64,000 bases of DNA from contig CAWKNX010000005.1 in assembly GCA_963851085.1 (NCBI GenBank), positions 325,494 through 389,493 of the forward strand, in the 5' to 3' direction. Source of the DNA: DATFVJ01 sp963851085. Its GTDB lineage: Bacteria; Actinomycetota; Actinomycetes; Streptosporangiales; Streptosporangiaceae. Position numbers and translations under genes: made by a program. How positions within the stretch are numbered: position 1 is the first letter of the stretch; each line of letters starts with the position of its first letter. Positions 15,454 through 24,254 of the stretch are shown here, one piece after another. The notes under the pieces were generated by a model. The model saw only the letters and a list, made by a program, of their open reading frames with translations. It ran no database searches and was not told the DNA's origin.

Positions 15454-16872
15454 CGTGCCTCCGGCATCGTGGGCGGGCTGATGCGGCAGGGTGGCACAGG
15501 CCGGGAACCGGCCGCAAGAAGGCACGCCGTCCCGTGCCGTGAGCCCGTGTTCACGCGGGCTGGCCGGGAGCGCGGTCTCATCAGTATCGGGAAGCGTCGC
15601 CAGGTATTTTTCGGTCGTTGAGATCTTCGCGTGGCCGAGGCGTTCCTTGACGACCTGGAGGTCGGCGCCCCCGGCGAGCAACCAGGAGGCGTGCGCGTGG
15701 CGCAGGTTCTTTATCGGCACGTGGAATCCGAGCTTGGCGGCCACTAGCGCTGGTTTCCAGATGCTCTCGCGGAACCAGTCACGGGGGAGATGCCCGTCGC
15801 TGTCCAGCGGCCGTGGCTGGCGCGGCTGGTCCCGGCCCTCGGACCTGCGCCGGGCGCGGTAGGTCGAGTAGGCGTCCTTGCAGCGCCGGCAGCGGCATCT
15901 CCCGCCGGCATAACCGCTTAGGGTGCCGTGCCTGTATTGCCGTCCCGCATCGTTCGGCTCGGTCAGGCCGGGGTCGTCGCCGAGGTCGGGAACGACCTGG
16001 AGCCGTGGCCTTGGCATCGGTTCGTCCCGCAGCCGGAAGAGAAGGTCACCCGCGCCCAGCCGTTCGGCTTCGATATGGGCCACGATCTTGGTACTGATCT
16101 GCTGGCTCAGCTTGAACCGCCGGTACTCCTTGTCCTGGGGGTAGGGCTTGACCAGGAACCGTTGTCCATCGGGGTGGAACTTCGGGTTGAGCTGAACAGC
16201 TGCGCGGCTGACGGTGAGCACGCGAGTGGCGGTGTCGATGCCGGCGGGCCGCAGTTCGGTCATCTCACCCCACCGCAGGCCGGTCTCGATCGCTGTCTCG
16301 ACCAGCAGCCGGGTGCCGTCGTCGGGCAGCGCCTGGTAGATCGCGCCGAACTGCCCGGGGCTGATGATCACCGGTAGCTTGACCGGCACGGTCGGCGTCT
16401 TCACGCCCTTGCACGCGTGTAAGAATGTGATCTGGTCGTTCAGGGCGGTCGTGAAGATCGCGCTCAGGATGTTCCGCAGATTCTGAATCGTCTTGGGAGC
16501 GACGCGCTGCTGGCGCAGGTCGGTGACCCATTCCCGAACGTTGCTGGGCAGGATTTCCACCATTTTCATCCGGCCGAACCACGGCATGATGTGCTTACCG
16601 ATCTGGTATGTGTAGCCCTCGCGGGTGGACGGCTCCATCACGTGGTTGGGCAGCCACTCGTCTTCGACGTACCGCCGGAACAATTGCCGGCCGCGCCGCG
16701 GGTCACTGACCCGGCCTTCGGCGATCTTGACCTCGGCCTTCTGCCACGCCTTGTCCGAGTCGCGCTGGTTGGAGTAGGTCCCAGCCGACTGCTTGCGCCC
16801 GCGGATGTCCCGGTACTTGGCGATGTAGCGGACATCGCCGTTGCGGTCCGTCCGCGTCTCCGTCCAACCCAT
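14908..16872 (-). CDS. Tyrosine recombinase (integrase 2), open frame continuing into CYTH
   Basis: From ATG 16872 (GAGGTAACC upstream) the frame runs 654 codons. Residues 1 to about 435 are a full integrase: the arm domain (RYIAKYRDIRGRKQSAGTY), box I (ETGLRWGEMTEL), an inserted Cys motif (HGTLSGYAGGRCRCRRC), box II (NLRHAHASWLL), and the Tyr box (LGHAKISTTEKYLATL). In box II the usual His of HxxR is Lys (KNLR), where the close relative at 45958 has HDLR. After DTDETAL (about 15567) the normal stop is missing. A 38-residue linker of no known type leads into the CYTH domain. It sits next to a tRNA-Met 3' half, so it probably integrates there. Confidence 0.85.
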   Translation of the reverse strand: MGWTETRTDRNGDVRYIAKYRDIRGRKQSAGTYSNQRDSDKAWQKAEVKIAEGRVSDPRRGRQLFRRYVEDEWLPNHVMEPSTREGYTYQIGKHIMPWFGRMKMVEILPSNVREWVTDLRQQRVAPKTIQNLRNILSAIFTTALNDQITFLHACKGVKTPTVPVKLPVIISPGQFGAIYQALPDDGTRLLVETAIETGLRWGEMTELRPAGIDTATRVLTVSRAAVQLNPKFHPDGQRFLVKPYPQDKEYRRFKLSQQISTKIVAHIEAERLGAGDLLFRLRDEPMPRPRLQVVPDLGDDPGLTEPNDAGRQYRHGTLSGYAGGRCRCRRCKDAYSTYRARRRSEGRDQPRQPRPLDSDGHLPRDWFRESIWKPALVAAKLGFHVPIKNLRHAHASWLLAGGADLQVVKERLGHAKISTTEKYLATLPDTDETALPASPREHGLTARDGVPSCGRFPACATLPHQPAHDAGGTVREIEVKYRVRDAEALLAALKAQGIELGTPVHQDDQAYAPRGWQFGDSKLGVPFVRLRTARGRHFFALKQPTINAQSCVEHETEVADRQAMHQAILLMGFYATVRVIKARRAAAVNGMSLCLDDLEGVGTFLELERIVPDDVSAEDVQAELAAFVASLDVEAQRTEETHDSLVRAAQVASP

Positions 16873-16895
16873 GGTTACCTCGGCTTGATCATTTG

Positions 16896-16950
16896 AGGGG
16901 CAGAATGTGGGCAGACTATTTGTCAGAGCCCGGAATGCTCTGGCATTGTC
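16896..16950. other. Inverted repeats upstream of integrase 2
   Basis: CAGAGC, seven bases, GCTCTG forms a hairpin around 16924, about 50 bases before the integrase start, followed by TTGTCCGGCACAA. Possibly arm-binding sites or an operator. The position is analogous to the palindromes before integrases 1 and 3. Confidence 0.35.
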
Positions 16951-17028
16951 CGGCACAATCTTATTGCCTGTGACCAGCAGTTTAATGCGTCCCGCGAAGG
17001 CTGTGGAAAACTAATATGAACAGAAAAA

Positions 17029-17078
17029 CGGGGCTCATAACCCAGAGGTCGCGGGTTCAAATCCCGCCCCTGCTACCA
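17029..17078 (+). tRNA. 3' half of a tRNA-Met (CAU) gene, likely attachment site
   Basis: Reads from the anticodon loop (CTCATAA) through the 3' anticodon stem (CCCAG), variable loop (AGGTC), T-arm (GCGGG-TTCAAAT-CCCGC) and acceptor strand (CCCTGCT) to ACCA. The 5' half is absent: upstream bases are AT-rich and unrelated. A tRNA 3' half about 160 bases from an integrase start is the expected att scar of tRNA-targeted integration. CAU could also be an isoleucine tRNA with modified C. Not a functional tRNA gene. Confidence 0.85.
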
Positions 17079-17344
17079 AGAAGTACCAGGTCACAGGCCT
17101 GATCGCCAGCTACGGTGGCCGGGTCGGGCCTTGATCGTTTTGGCGGCAGGATGGCAGCAAGACCGGGCGTCACCGGCCCCTGAAGCGCGGCACCAGGCGC
17201 GGGCGCGTGGGAAGAAGCGGCATCGTCGATGGGCGCCGTGGTCGGCTGTCTGAACGTGACGAGCGCTGCTGCGGCCTCCCGTGCGGTGGCACTGGGCTAC
17301 AGGGCGCGTGGGCTCACGTTTGTCCGGTCATCGACGGTTGTGGG
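17079..17344. other. No gene recognised
   Basis: About 265 bases after the tRNA scar. Short open frames only, with no recognisable motif or ribosome-binding site. Confidence 0.5.
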
Positions 17345-17740
17345 TCATAGGCCGTGGTCACGCGGGGTCGTCTCTACCCGCTGGGCGTTGGGGGACCCGA
17401 TCCGCTGGTAGATCGCCAGTGCCTCGCGCAGCGCCGCAGCGCCCTCGCCGCGCCGGCCGTCCAGGAGGTGGCATCGGCCGATGCCTTCCCGTGCGCGTGC
17501 GTCCTGGAGCGGCGAGACGATGACGGTGGCGATGGCAACGGCTTGCTCGTGACGGGCATGCCCTTCGGCGGGCGAAGCGGAGCCGGCGGGCGGTGGCCAG
17601 GCTGGCGCTGTCCAGGGCGGCCGCGGCGTAGGCGTCGATGTCGGTGCCTGGGTGCAGGCCGAGGCGGCGGAACAGCCGCTGCTGGTCGGCGGGGAGGTTG
17701 CGGTAGGACAGGCCGAAAGCGGCGGCGACCGACTCGTTCT
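17345..17740 (-). pseudogene. Debris of an AfsR-like NB-ARC/TPR regulator
   Basis: Two minus-strand pieces in different frames. One reads ENESVAAAFGLSYRNLPADQ, QRLFRRLGLHPGTDIDAYAA and AALDSASLATARRL, the winged-helix segment after the NB-ARC domain of SARP/AfsR-like regulators. The other, nearer the 3' end, reads DAREREG-like ARAREGIGRCHLLDGRRGEG and ALREALAIYQRIG, their final TPR repeats. The several hundred residues that normally separate them are deleted. In one frame the sequence runs on from the lytic transglycosylase without a stop. Confidence 0.65.
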
Positions 17741-18304
17741 CGGCCGCTGGTGGATGCGGTGGGTGGTGTGCCAGGTGTCGAGGTCGGATTGGGCGAGCGC
17801 GGCGGGGTGGCGGCCGTGGGCGGCGATCCAGCTGAGGAATGGGCAGGCGGTGGTGAACCGCTGTTCGGCGTATTTGCGGGCGGTGGGGCGCAGCAGCGCC
17901 GCCGCCGTGAAGATCGCATCCGCCGGGTCATAGATATCCAGCCGACCGTCGTGGTCGCCGTCGACCGCGTACTCCGCGAACGTGGCCGACAGAAATTGCA
18001 TCGGCCCCTCGGCGCCCGCAGCGTTCGCGCCCGAATGCACCCCGGATGCGTGCGAGCGGCCGTGGTCGCTTTCGGCCTTCCCGATGCCCGCCAGCACCGC
18101 CCAGGGCAGGCCCGGGCATGTCTGCGCCGCGTTCATGTACCAGGCCAGGTAGCTGGCGGGAATATCGGCTAGCGCCAGCGCCGACGGGCCGCCCGCGTAG
18201 ATGCCCGCCGCCGAGCCGATCGCCGGTACCGCGGCCGCGACGAACAACAGTCCCAGCGGCAACGCGATCGCGGTGGCGGCGGTGACGGCCAGCCATTTGA
18301 ACAC
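17741..18304 (-). pseudogene. Lytic transglycosylase, 3' end replaced by foreign sequence
   Basis: GTG 18304 follows AGGAGAG. An N-terminal hydrophobic helix (KWLAVTAATAIALPLGLLFV) suggests a signal anchor. The SLT domain shows the catalytic Glu region AVLAGIGKAESDHGRS, the GAEGPMQFLSATF motif and the Asp-rich DGDHDGRLDIYDPADAIF segment typical of actinomycete transglycosylases. It would cleave peptidoglycan outside the membrane. About 185 codons remain. After TWHTTHRIH the frame enters regulator debris. The catalytic domain is largely present, so some activity is possible, but the natural C-terminus is gone. Confidence 0.7.
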
Positions 18305-18838
18305 GGGCTACTCTCCTGGGTGCGTCCCGGGTAAAGCCACCGGGCCACTGCTCACCCGGTGCGCAGCCCATGCAAACCCCACCCGCCACGAAACGGCAGA
18401 CGTGAAAACCGCCAATGACGACTGCTTGTCATCACCAGCAGCAAGCCGATTGGCCAAGGACTGGGTATAGGCCGGGGAAACCGGTAACTACCTGCCCTAA
18501 CGTGTCAGCAGGCGGCGCCGCAAGAAATCGCCCGGCGGATGGCCAATAGCCGTCACCTGAGCACAAATGGTCAGCATCGCGGCCGCTGATGGACCACAGC
18601 CGGATGCTCCGGGTCCGCCGGAAGCCTGCGCGCCCAACCAGCAGCGCTGGCACGTTGTGACATTAGGCGATAGCGCAGCCGCGGTACGGCGCGCCATATC
18701 CGTTCCGCGCGCTAGGACGGTCGCGTCGACCCGCCCGTCCGGCGAAGCAGGTCGGGCATTATGTGGCGCGAAGGGCTAAGGTGATTGAAGGTGATCACAC
18801 ATGCGGAGGGCGTCGGGTTGACGCTGCTGGCTTGGCGT
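18305..18838. other. Intergenic region, no gene recognised
   Basis: About 530 bases between the transglycosylase start and the 3' end of the WD40 gene. It presumably contains the transglycosylase promoter. No open frame here has a convincing ribosome-binding site or motif. Confidence 0.5.
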
Positions 18839-21800
18839 TCAGGGGCAAATCTTTTGGTACGCGGCACCCGGCGGCACGTATCGTGCCCACTCAGTGGGGG
18901 TGAGGGACCGTCCTATCGAGGCACAAAGATATAGATCCGGCACGATGTCCGCTGCGTAGGTGACATCCCACAATCGGACGGTGCCATCGGTGCTGCCGCT
19001 GGCCAGGGTCTTGCCGTCTGGGCTGAACGCCACCGAGGCGACCGCGCCGACGTAGCCGGCAAGGGGCGCGCCGATCTGGCGGGCGGTGGCTGTGTCCCAC
19101 AACCGGATCGTGTCATCGTAGCTGCCGCTGGCCAGGATCTTGCCGTCCAGGCTGAACGCCACCGAGGTGACCGGCCCGGCGTGGCCGACGAGGGGCGCGC
19201 CGATCTGGCGGGCGGTGGCTGTGTCCCACAACCGGATCGTGTCATCGTAGCTGCCGCTGGCCAGGGTCTTGCCGTCCGGGCTGAACGCCACCGCGTCGAC
19301 CGCGTTGGTGTGGCCGACGAGGGGGATGCTGATCTGCTGGTGGGTGGTCACGTTCCACAGCTGCACCATGCCATCAGCGCTGCCGCTGGCCAGGGTCTTG
19401 CCGTCCGGGCAGAACGCCACCGAGGTGACCCAGCTGGTGTGGCCGGTAAGCGGGCGGCCGAGCGGGCGGCGAGCGGTGAGGTTCCACAACCGGACAGCGC
19501 CATCAGTGCCGCCGCTGGCCAGGGTCTTGCCGTCCGGGCTGAACGCCACCGAGGTGACCCAGCTGGTGTGGCCGGTGAGCGGGCTGCCGAGCTGGTGGTG
19601 GGTGACCACGTCCCACAACCGGACAGTGCCATCAGTGCCGCCGCTGGCCACGGTCTTGCCGTCCGGGCTGAACGCCACCGAGGTGACCACATCGGTGTGG
19701 CCGATGAGCGGGCTGCCGAGCGGGCGGCGAGCGGTGAGGTTCCACAACCGGACAGCGCCATCAGCGCTGCCGCTGGCGAGGGTTTTGCCGTCCTGGCTGA
19801 ACGTCACCGAGGTGACGGAGAGCGTATGGCCAGGGAGGGGAGTGCCGAGCTGGCGGGCTGTGACCACCTGCCACAGCCGGACCGTGTGATCGAAGCCGCC
19901 GCTGGCCAGGGTCTTGCCGTCCGGGCTGAACGCCACCGAGCTGACCCAGCTGGTGTGGCCGGTGAGCGGGCTGCCGAGCTGGTGGTGGATGACCACGTCC
20001 CACAACCGGACAGTGCCATCGTAGCTGCCGCTGGCCAGGGTCTTGCCGTCCGGGCTGAACGCCACCGAGGTGACCGGGCCGGTGTGGCCGGTGAGCGGGC
20101 TGCCGAGCTGGTGGTGGATGACCACGTCCCACAACCGGACAGTGCCATCAGCGCCGCCGCTGGCCACGGTCTTGCCGTCCGGGCTGAACGCCACCGAGGT
20201 GACCGGGCCGGTGTGGCCGGCAAAAAGGCTGCCGACAAGCAGGCTGCCGAGCTGACGGCCATTGGCGATGTCCCACAACCGGATTGTGTCATCGCTGTTG
20301 CCGCTGGCCAGGGTCTTGCCGTCTGGGCTGAACGCCACTGCATTGACTACATCGGTGTGGGCATTGAGCAAACTGCCGAGCTGCCGACTGGTGGCCACGT
20401 CCCACAGCCGCACCGTGCCATCGCTGTTGCCGCTGGCCAGGGTCTTGCCGTCCGGGCTGAACGCCACGGAGTTGACCGCGCCGGCATGGGCGTTAAGGGG
20501 GCTGCCGAGCTGGCCGCCGGCGGCCACGTTCCACAGCCGCACCCTGCCATCGGCGTTGCCGCTGGCGAGGGTTTTGCCGTCTGGGCTGAACGCCACTGCA
20601 TTGACTACATCGGTGTTGGCGTTGAGGAAGCTGCCGAGCTGCCGACCGGTGGCCACATCCCACAGCCGCACCGTCTGATCGTCGCTGCCGCTGGCCATGG
20701 TCTTGCCGTCCGGGCTGAACACCACCGCGTTGACCAGGCCGGTGTGGCCGGAAAGAACCGCGATCCCGGGGAGCGCGGCGGCGGCCAGCATCGCATAGCG
20801 GGCGTCGCTGGAGGGGTTGATGCGCCAGGCCGCGATGCTCAGCAGCTTGGAGATCGTGGGATTGGTGTCGCCCAGATTTTCGCTTTGGCTGACTAGCTGT
20901 CCGGAGATCGCGGCGTCACGTTGGTGTGCGTCTTGCTGGCTGGCCCGGACGGCCAGCACCGTGGCCGAGGCAAACCCGATGACCAGGGCGGTCAGGAGCG
21001 CGACGAAGCCTTGCCGTCGGCGCGTCCTGTGCCGGTGCGCGCGGTCGCTGGCGTGCAGAAAGTCGCGTTCGGCCGGGCTGAGCGGCGGGTGGCGGGACGG
21101 GTCGGTGCCGATCCGGGCGGCGGTGCCGGTGGCGGCCTCCAGCAGGCTGCCGCGGTAGAGGTAGGACGGGTCCCGGGCGTGGCGGGCCCACTCGGCCGCG
21201 GTGGTGTGCAGCCGGGTGCGGACGATCCGGTCGGCGTGGGTGTCGGCCAGCCAGGTGTCACGCAGCAACGGCCATGCCGTCAGCAGCACCTCGTGGCTGA
21301 TCTCCACGCTGTCGGCCGCCAGGGTGAGCAGCCGTTCGGCGGCGAAGGCCTCCAGAACCGTTTGCACATCACCGGCCTCGGCTTCGCTCTTCCCGTCGGT
21401 CAGGTCCGCCCGGGTGGCGCGGTCGGCGGTGTCCACCCCCTCGCTGCTGGCGGCCGTCAGCCGGGTGAAGACCTGCCGGGCCGCGGCCTGCTGGGCGGGG
21501 GTGAGATGGTCGTAGGCGCGCTGGGCGCTACTAGCGACAGCGCCTTCGATGCCGCCGGTCCGTTCATAGTCAGCCAGGGTCAGAACGTCCCCGGTCCGGG
21601 ATCGCCAGGCCTGGTCCAGCGCGTGCGACAGCAACGGCAGCACCCCCGCGCCGGATGTCCCCTGCGAGCCGGTGCGCACTTCGGCCAGCAGGACGTCGGC
21701 CAGGTCGTCGTCGACGCGGGAACCTGCGGTTTTGGCGGGTTCGGTGATGGCCATCCGCAGTTGCCGCTCGGTCATCGCGGTGACCAGGTAACGGTCTTGG

Positions 21801-22747
21801 ACCGCGTCGGATAGCTGCGGGTAGTCGGCGCAGCGGGCCTCGAAATCGGCGCGCACCACGAGCACGGCCAGTGCCGCCGGCGCCTGATCCGGGCCGTGCC
21901 AGGCGCTGGCGGCGTGCAGCGCCGTGATGAACGCCCGCCGTTGGCCCTCCTCGGCGCACTGGGTGAACAACTCCTCGAACTGGTCGACCACCACCACCAA
22001 CCGGCGCTGCTGCCGCTGATCGCGCTGGGCAGGGGGGCCGTCCGGGTCGGCGGCTGGACCGCGTGGCCGGGCTAGGGCGGCCTGGCGCGCGGTGAGGGCG
22101 AACCCGCCCGGATCGGCGTCCAGCCCGCGCCGCACCGCCGCCGCGTCCGCCCCGGCCAGCATGGCCACCCGCAGCGCCAGTTCGTCCAGCGGGGCTCGCG
22201 TCGGGGTGAACAACAGGCACGGCCAGCACGCCGAGCCCGGCGCGGCCGCCAGCCCAGCGCCGCGGATCCGCGGCAGCACCCCGGCCCGCAGCAGCGACGA
22301 CTTGCCCGCGCCCGACACTCCGGACACCACCAGAAGGCCCGTGTCGTCCAGGTGCCGCGACATGCGTGCCAGCACCTGGGTGGCGGCCGCTTCGCGGCCG
22401 AAGAATAACGCGGCGTCCTGCTCCTCGAACGCGCTCAGCCCACGGTACGGAGAACCGGTCACCGTTCCCGGCGGTGTCATCCCGCGCGCGGCCAGCACCT
22501 CGGCGGCCGGGGCCTTGCCGCGGGCTACCATGACGAACAACTCGCGCACCGGCCCAGCCAGGTTCAGCGCGTCGGCCAGCAGCAGCGCGGTGTCCTTGCG
22601 GGCGGTGCGGTTGATGCCCCGCTCCAGGTCGCTGATGGACCGGGGGCTCAGGCCCGCCGCCTGCGCCAGCTCCTCTTGGGTCAGCCGGGCCTCGGCCCGC
22701 AGCAGCCGCAGCAGCCCAGCGAAAGAAAGCGTAGGCTGCTCCGCCAC
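18839..22747 (-). CDS. HTH-STAND NTPase-WD40 protein with 14 WD repeats
   Basis: 1,302 residues from GTG 22747 (the frame also allows GTG 22786). Order: XRE HTH (FAGLLRLLRAEARLTQEELA, residues 8-60), a linker, a P-loop NTPase (VSGVSGAGKSSLL about 142-154; Walker B VVVVDQFEELFTQC), a helical region, one transmembrane helix (FVALLTALVIGFASATVLAV, about 595), then fourteen 40-45-residue WD40 repeats ending with a short tail (LTPTEWARYVPPGAAYQ). Fourteen repeats would give two seven-bladed propellers. STAND proteins of this type act as ligand-triggered signalling switches. The HTH-plus-membrane architecture suggests a sensor, but no ligand can be inferred. The repeats are nearly identical in DNA too. 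Confidence 0.92.
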   Translation of the reverse strand: MAEQPTLSFAGLLRLLRAEARLTQEELAQAAGLSPRSISDLERGINRTARKDTALLLADALNLAGPVRELFVMVARGKAPAAEVLAARGMTPPGTVTGSPYRGLSAFEEQDAALFFGREAAATQVLARMSRHLDDTGLLVVSGVSGAGKSSLLRAGVLPRIRGAGLAAAPGSACWPCLLFTPTRAPLDELALRVAMLAGADAAAVRRGLDADPGGFALTARQAALARPRGPAADPDGPPAQRDQRQQRRLVVVVDQFEELFTQCAEEGQRRAFITALHAASAWHGPDQAPAALAVLVVRADFEARCADYPQLSDAVQDRYLVTAMTERQLRMAITEPAKTAGSRVDDDLADVLLAEVRTGSQGTSGAGVLPLLSHALDQAWRSRTGDVLTLADYERTGGIEGAVASSAQRAYDHLTPAQQAAARQVFTRLTAASSEGVDTADRATRADLTDGKSEAEAGDVQTVLEAFAAERLLTLAADSVEISHEVLLTAWPLLRDTWLADTHADRIVRTRLHTTAAEWARHARDPSYLYRGSLLEAATGTAARIGTDPSRHPPLSPAERDFLHASDRAHRHRTRRRQGFVALLTALVIGFASATVLAVRASQQDAHQRDAAISGQLVSQSENLGDTNPTISKLLSIAAWRINPSSDARYAMLAAAALPGIAVLSGHTGLVNAVVFSPDGKTMASGSDDQTVRLWDVATGRQLGSFLNANTDVVNAVAFSPDGKTLASGNADGRVRLWNVAAGGQLGSPLNAHAGAVNSVAFSPDGKTLASGNSDGTVRLWDVATSRQLGSLLNAHTDVVNAVAFSPDGKTLASGNSDDTIRLWDIANGRQLGSLLVGSLFAGHTGPVTSVAFSPDGKTVASGGADGTVRLWDVVIHHQLGSPLTGHTGPVTSVAFSPDGKTLASGSYDGTVRLWDVVIHHQLGSPLTGHTSWVSSVAFSPDGKTLASGGFDHTVRLWQVVTARQLGTPLPGHTLSVTSVTFSQDGKTLASGSADGAVRLWNLTARRPLGSPLIGHTDVVTSVAFSPDGKTVASGGTDGTVRLWDVVTHHQLGSPLTGHTSWVTSVAFSPDGKTLASGGTDGAVRLWNLTARRPLGRPLTGHTSWVTSVAFCPDGKTLASGSADGMVQLWNVTTHQQISIPLVGHTNAVDAVAFSPDGKTLASGSYDDTIRLWDTATARQIGAPLVGHAGPVTSVAFSLDGKILASGSYDDTIRLWDTATARQIGAPLAGYVGAVASVAFSPDGKTLASGSTDGTVRLWDVTYAADIVPDLYLCASIGRSLTPTEWARYVPPGAAYQKICP
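18955..20760. repeat. Tandem WD40 coding repeats, unit about 129 bp
   Basis: Fourteen units. Each includes a near-invariant segment such as GCCAGGGTCTTGCCGTCCGG on the plus strand. Several neighbours differ at only a few bases (for example the two copies encoding SYDDTIRLWDTATARQIGAP). The high identity points to recent amplification or gene conversion and makes the region prone to slippage and misassembly. Confidence 0.9.
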
Positions 22748-22786
22748 GGCCCACCGCCCCCTAGCAAACCCCCAGCCCGCAGCCAC

Positions 22787-23173
22787 CTACCGCAGCGCGG
22801 GTTAGACCCTGCGTTAACAGTACGCGGGCGGTCGCACCTACGCTATCTCCCAGTACTACGCCCAGCGAGCCCAGCCGGACTCCGGCCACCACAGGCTTGC
22901 GCCGCGCCCGGGCCACTGATCCGCGCTTACGCCCACGTCACCAGGGCCGCCCGGTGGCCAGAAATCCTGTGGGCGGTGCTGTGGCCGGTCACGTGTGGTG
23001 ATGGCCCACCTCACCGGCCAAGGTCAAGACAACCGCGACCGCCAGCCAACTGGTTTCGGGGCAAGGCACTTGCGACAGCAGCCTTGGCGCACGACCGCGA
23101 TGACATGTGGCCGGGACACCCGGCTCCCTGCCGGCATGCTGCCCGCTCGATCCCGGCCCATGAGGAGATCATC
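22787..23173. other. Intergenic region, no gene recognised
   Basis: About 385 bases between the divergently oriented WD40 and sigma-factor genes. It must hold both promoters. I see no clear conserved -35/-10 pair, and the open frames lack ribosome-binding sites. Confidence 0.45.
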
Positions 23174-23254
23174 ATGAACCGCACCCGGGTTCCCGGGCAC
23201 CTATCGCGCGGATCAGTTGCCCCGGCACGGAGGAGACAAGATCATGACCGTTGA
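23174..23254 (+). CDS. Possible 26-residue upstream peptide
   Basis: ATG 23174 with GAGGAGATCATC upstream encodes MNRTRVPGHLSRGSVAPARR and six more residues, ending at TGA 23252-23254. That is 11 bases inside the sigma-factor gene, a layout compatible with translational coupling. Low complexity; coding is uncertain. Confidence 0.3.
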   Translation: MNRTRVPGHLSRGSVAPARRRQDHDR

Positions 23255-23885
23255 GGCAGGCCCGGTCCGCGCTGACCCGTGTGTCACTGGCCTGGTGACG
23301 CAGGCGCAAAAAGGCGATAAGCAGGCGTGGGACGCCCTCGTCGACTGCTACGCCCCGCTGATCTGGTCGATCTGCCGGCGGCACCGGCTGGGACGCGCCG
23401 ATGCCGACATCGTCGGCCAGCGGGTCTGGCGGCAGCTCGCCGGCGAGCTTGTGACAGGCCGCGATCCGGCCGAGATCCCGGGCGGGCTGGCCGCCACCGC
23501 CGTGCGCGAATGCGGCCGGGTCCGGTGCGCCGCGCGCCGGCCGCCCGCCGCCGGGCAGGTGCCGGACGGCGAGGATCTCCCGGCCGCCCAGACCGCGATA
23601 GCCGAGCAAGAGCTTCGCCTGGCCGAGCGCCACGCGGCGCTGCGTGCGGCGTTCGCCCGGCTGCCCCCGTTGGGCCAGGAGCTGATCCCCCTGCTCATCG
23701 CCCAGCCGCCGGTGCCGCACGACCAGATCAGCGCCAAGATGGGCATCCCGGCCGACAGCATCGGGCCCTGCCGCGACCGCTGCCTGCAACTGCTGCGCCA
23801 CGATCCGGCGATCGCCGCCCTGATCGACCCCGACACCGATAGTGCGGCAGGCCAGATGCAGGGTCAGCCAGTGCCACAGCGATGA
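23244..23885 (+). CDS. RNA polymerase sigma-70 family (ECF-like) factor
   Basis: 213 residues from ATG 23244, with GGAGGAGAC upstream. Region 2 is recognisable (GDKQAWDALVDCYAPLIWSI and then RADADIVGQRVWRQL). Region 4 is the HTH LPPLGQELIPLLIAQPP followed by HDQISAKMGIPADSIGPCRD. The region 2 to 4 linker is ordinary ECF length. It should direct core polymerase to a small regulon. No anti-sigma gene follows: the next sequence is debris. The divergent WD40/STAND gene is the only plausible functional neighbour. Confidence 0.85.
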   Translation: MTVEAGPVRADPCVTGLVTQAQKGDKQAWDALVDCYAPLIWSICRRHRLGRADADIVGQRVWRQLAGELVTGRDPAEIPGGLAATAVRECGRVRCAARRPPAAGQVPDGEDLPAAQTAIAEQELRLAERHAALRAAFARLPPLGQELIPLLIAQPPVPHDQISAKMGIPADSIGPCRDRCLQLLRHDPAIAALIDPDTDSAAGQMQGQPVPQR

Positions 23886-24254
23886 CGACCAGGCAACGAC
23901 AGCAAACGGCGCGGGCGTGATGCCGTCCGCGCCGCTAGGAGCCGCTGTGACCTGGCTGCCGTGCCCGGGTCGCGCCGCGCGCGAATGAGCCGAAGACGTA
24001 CAGTTCCTTCACCAGGCTCAGCGGCCACTCGCCCTTGCCCTCGTCCAGCCCTGCAAGACTCGCTCGGCCAGTTGCAGTGCGCGTTCGCGTCTCACCACCA
24101 CAGTGTCGCGTGTGGGCAGTATCGGGCCGCAGCGGGCGGTCTGGCGCAGGGCGGGCCGGCAGGCGACGGCACTGTGGATGGGCCGCGAGCCGGGGTCAGT
24201 TGAACGCCTACTGCCCGCCAGGCCGACACGGCGATGAGGGCTCACAGCAGCGCG
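23886..24254. other. No gene recognised
   Basis: About 370 bases. A minus-strand frame ending PTRDTVVVRRERALQLAERV resembles the end of some protein, but I cannot identify it, and it has no start or ribosome-binding site. Probably decayed sequence. Confidence 0.4.

Noticed and set aside
19181..20896. A 571-codon plus-strand open frame opposite the WD40 gene
   Set aside because: It is the antisense of the WD40 repeats. Its repetitive product reflects the repeat unit, and the minus-strand frame shows the real domain signatures.
23217..23243. An earlier TTG start for the sigma factor
   Set aside because: ATG 23244 has a well-placed GGAGGAGAC site. The nine extra codons have none.
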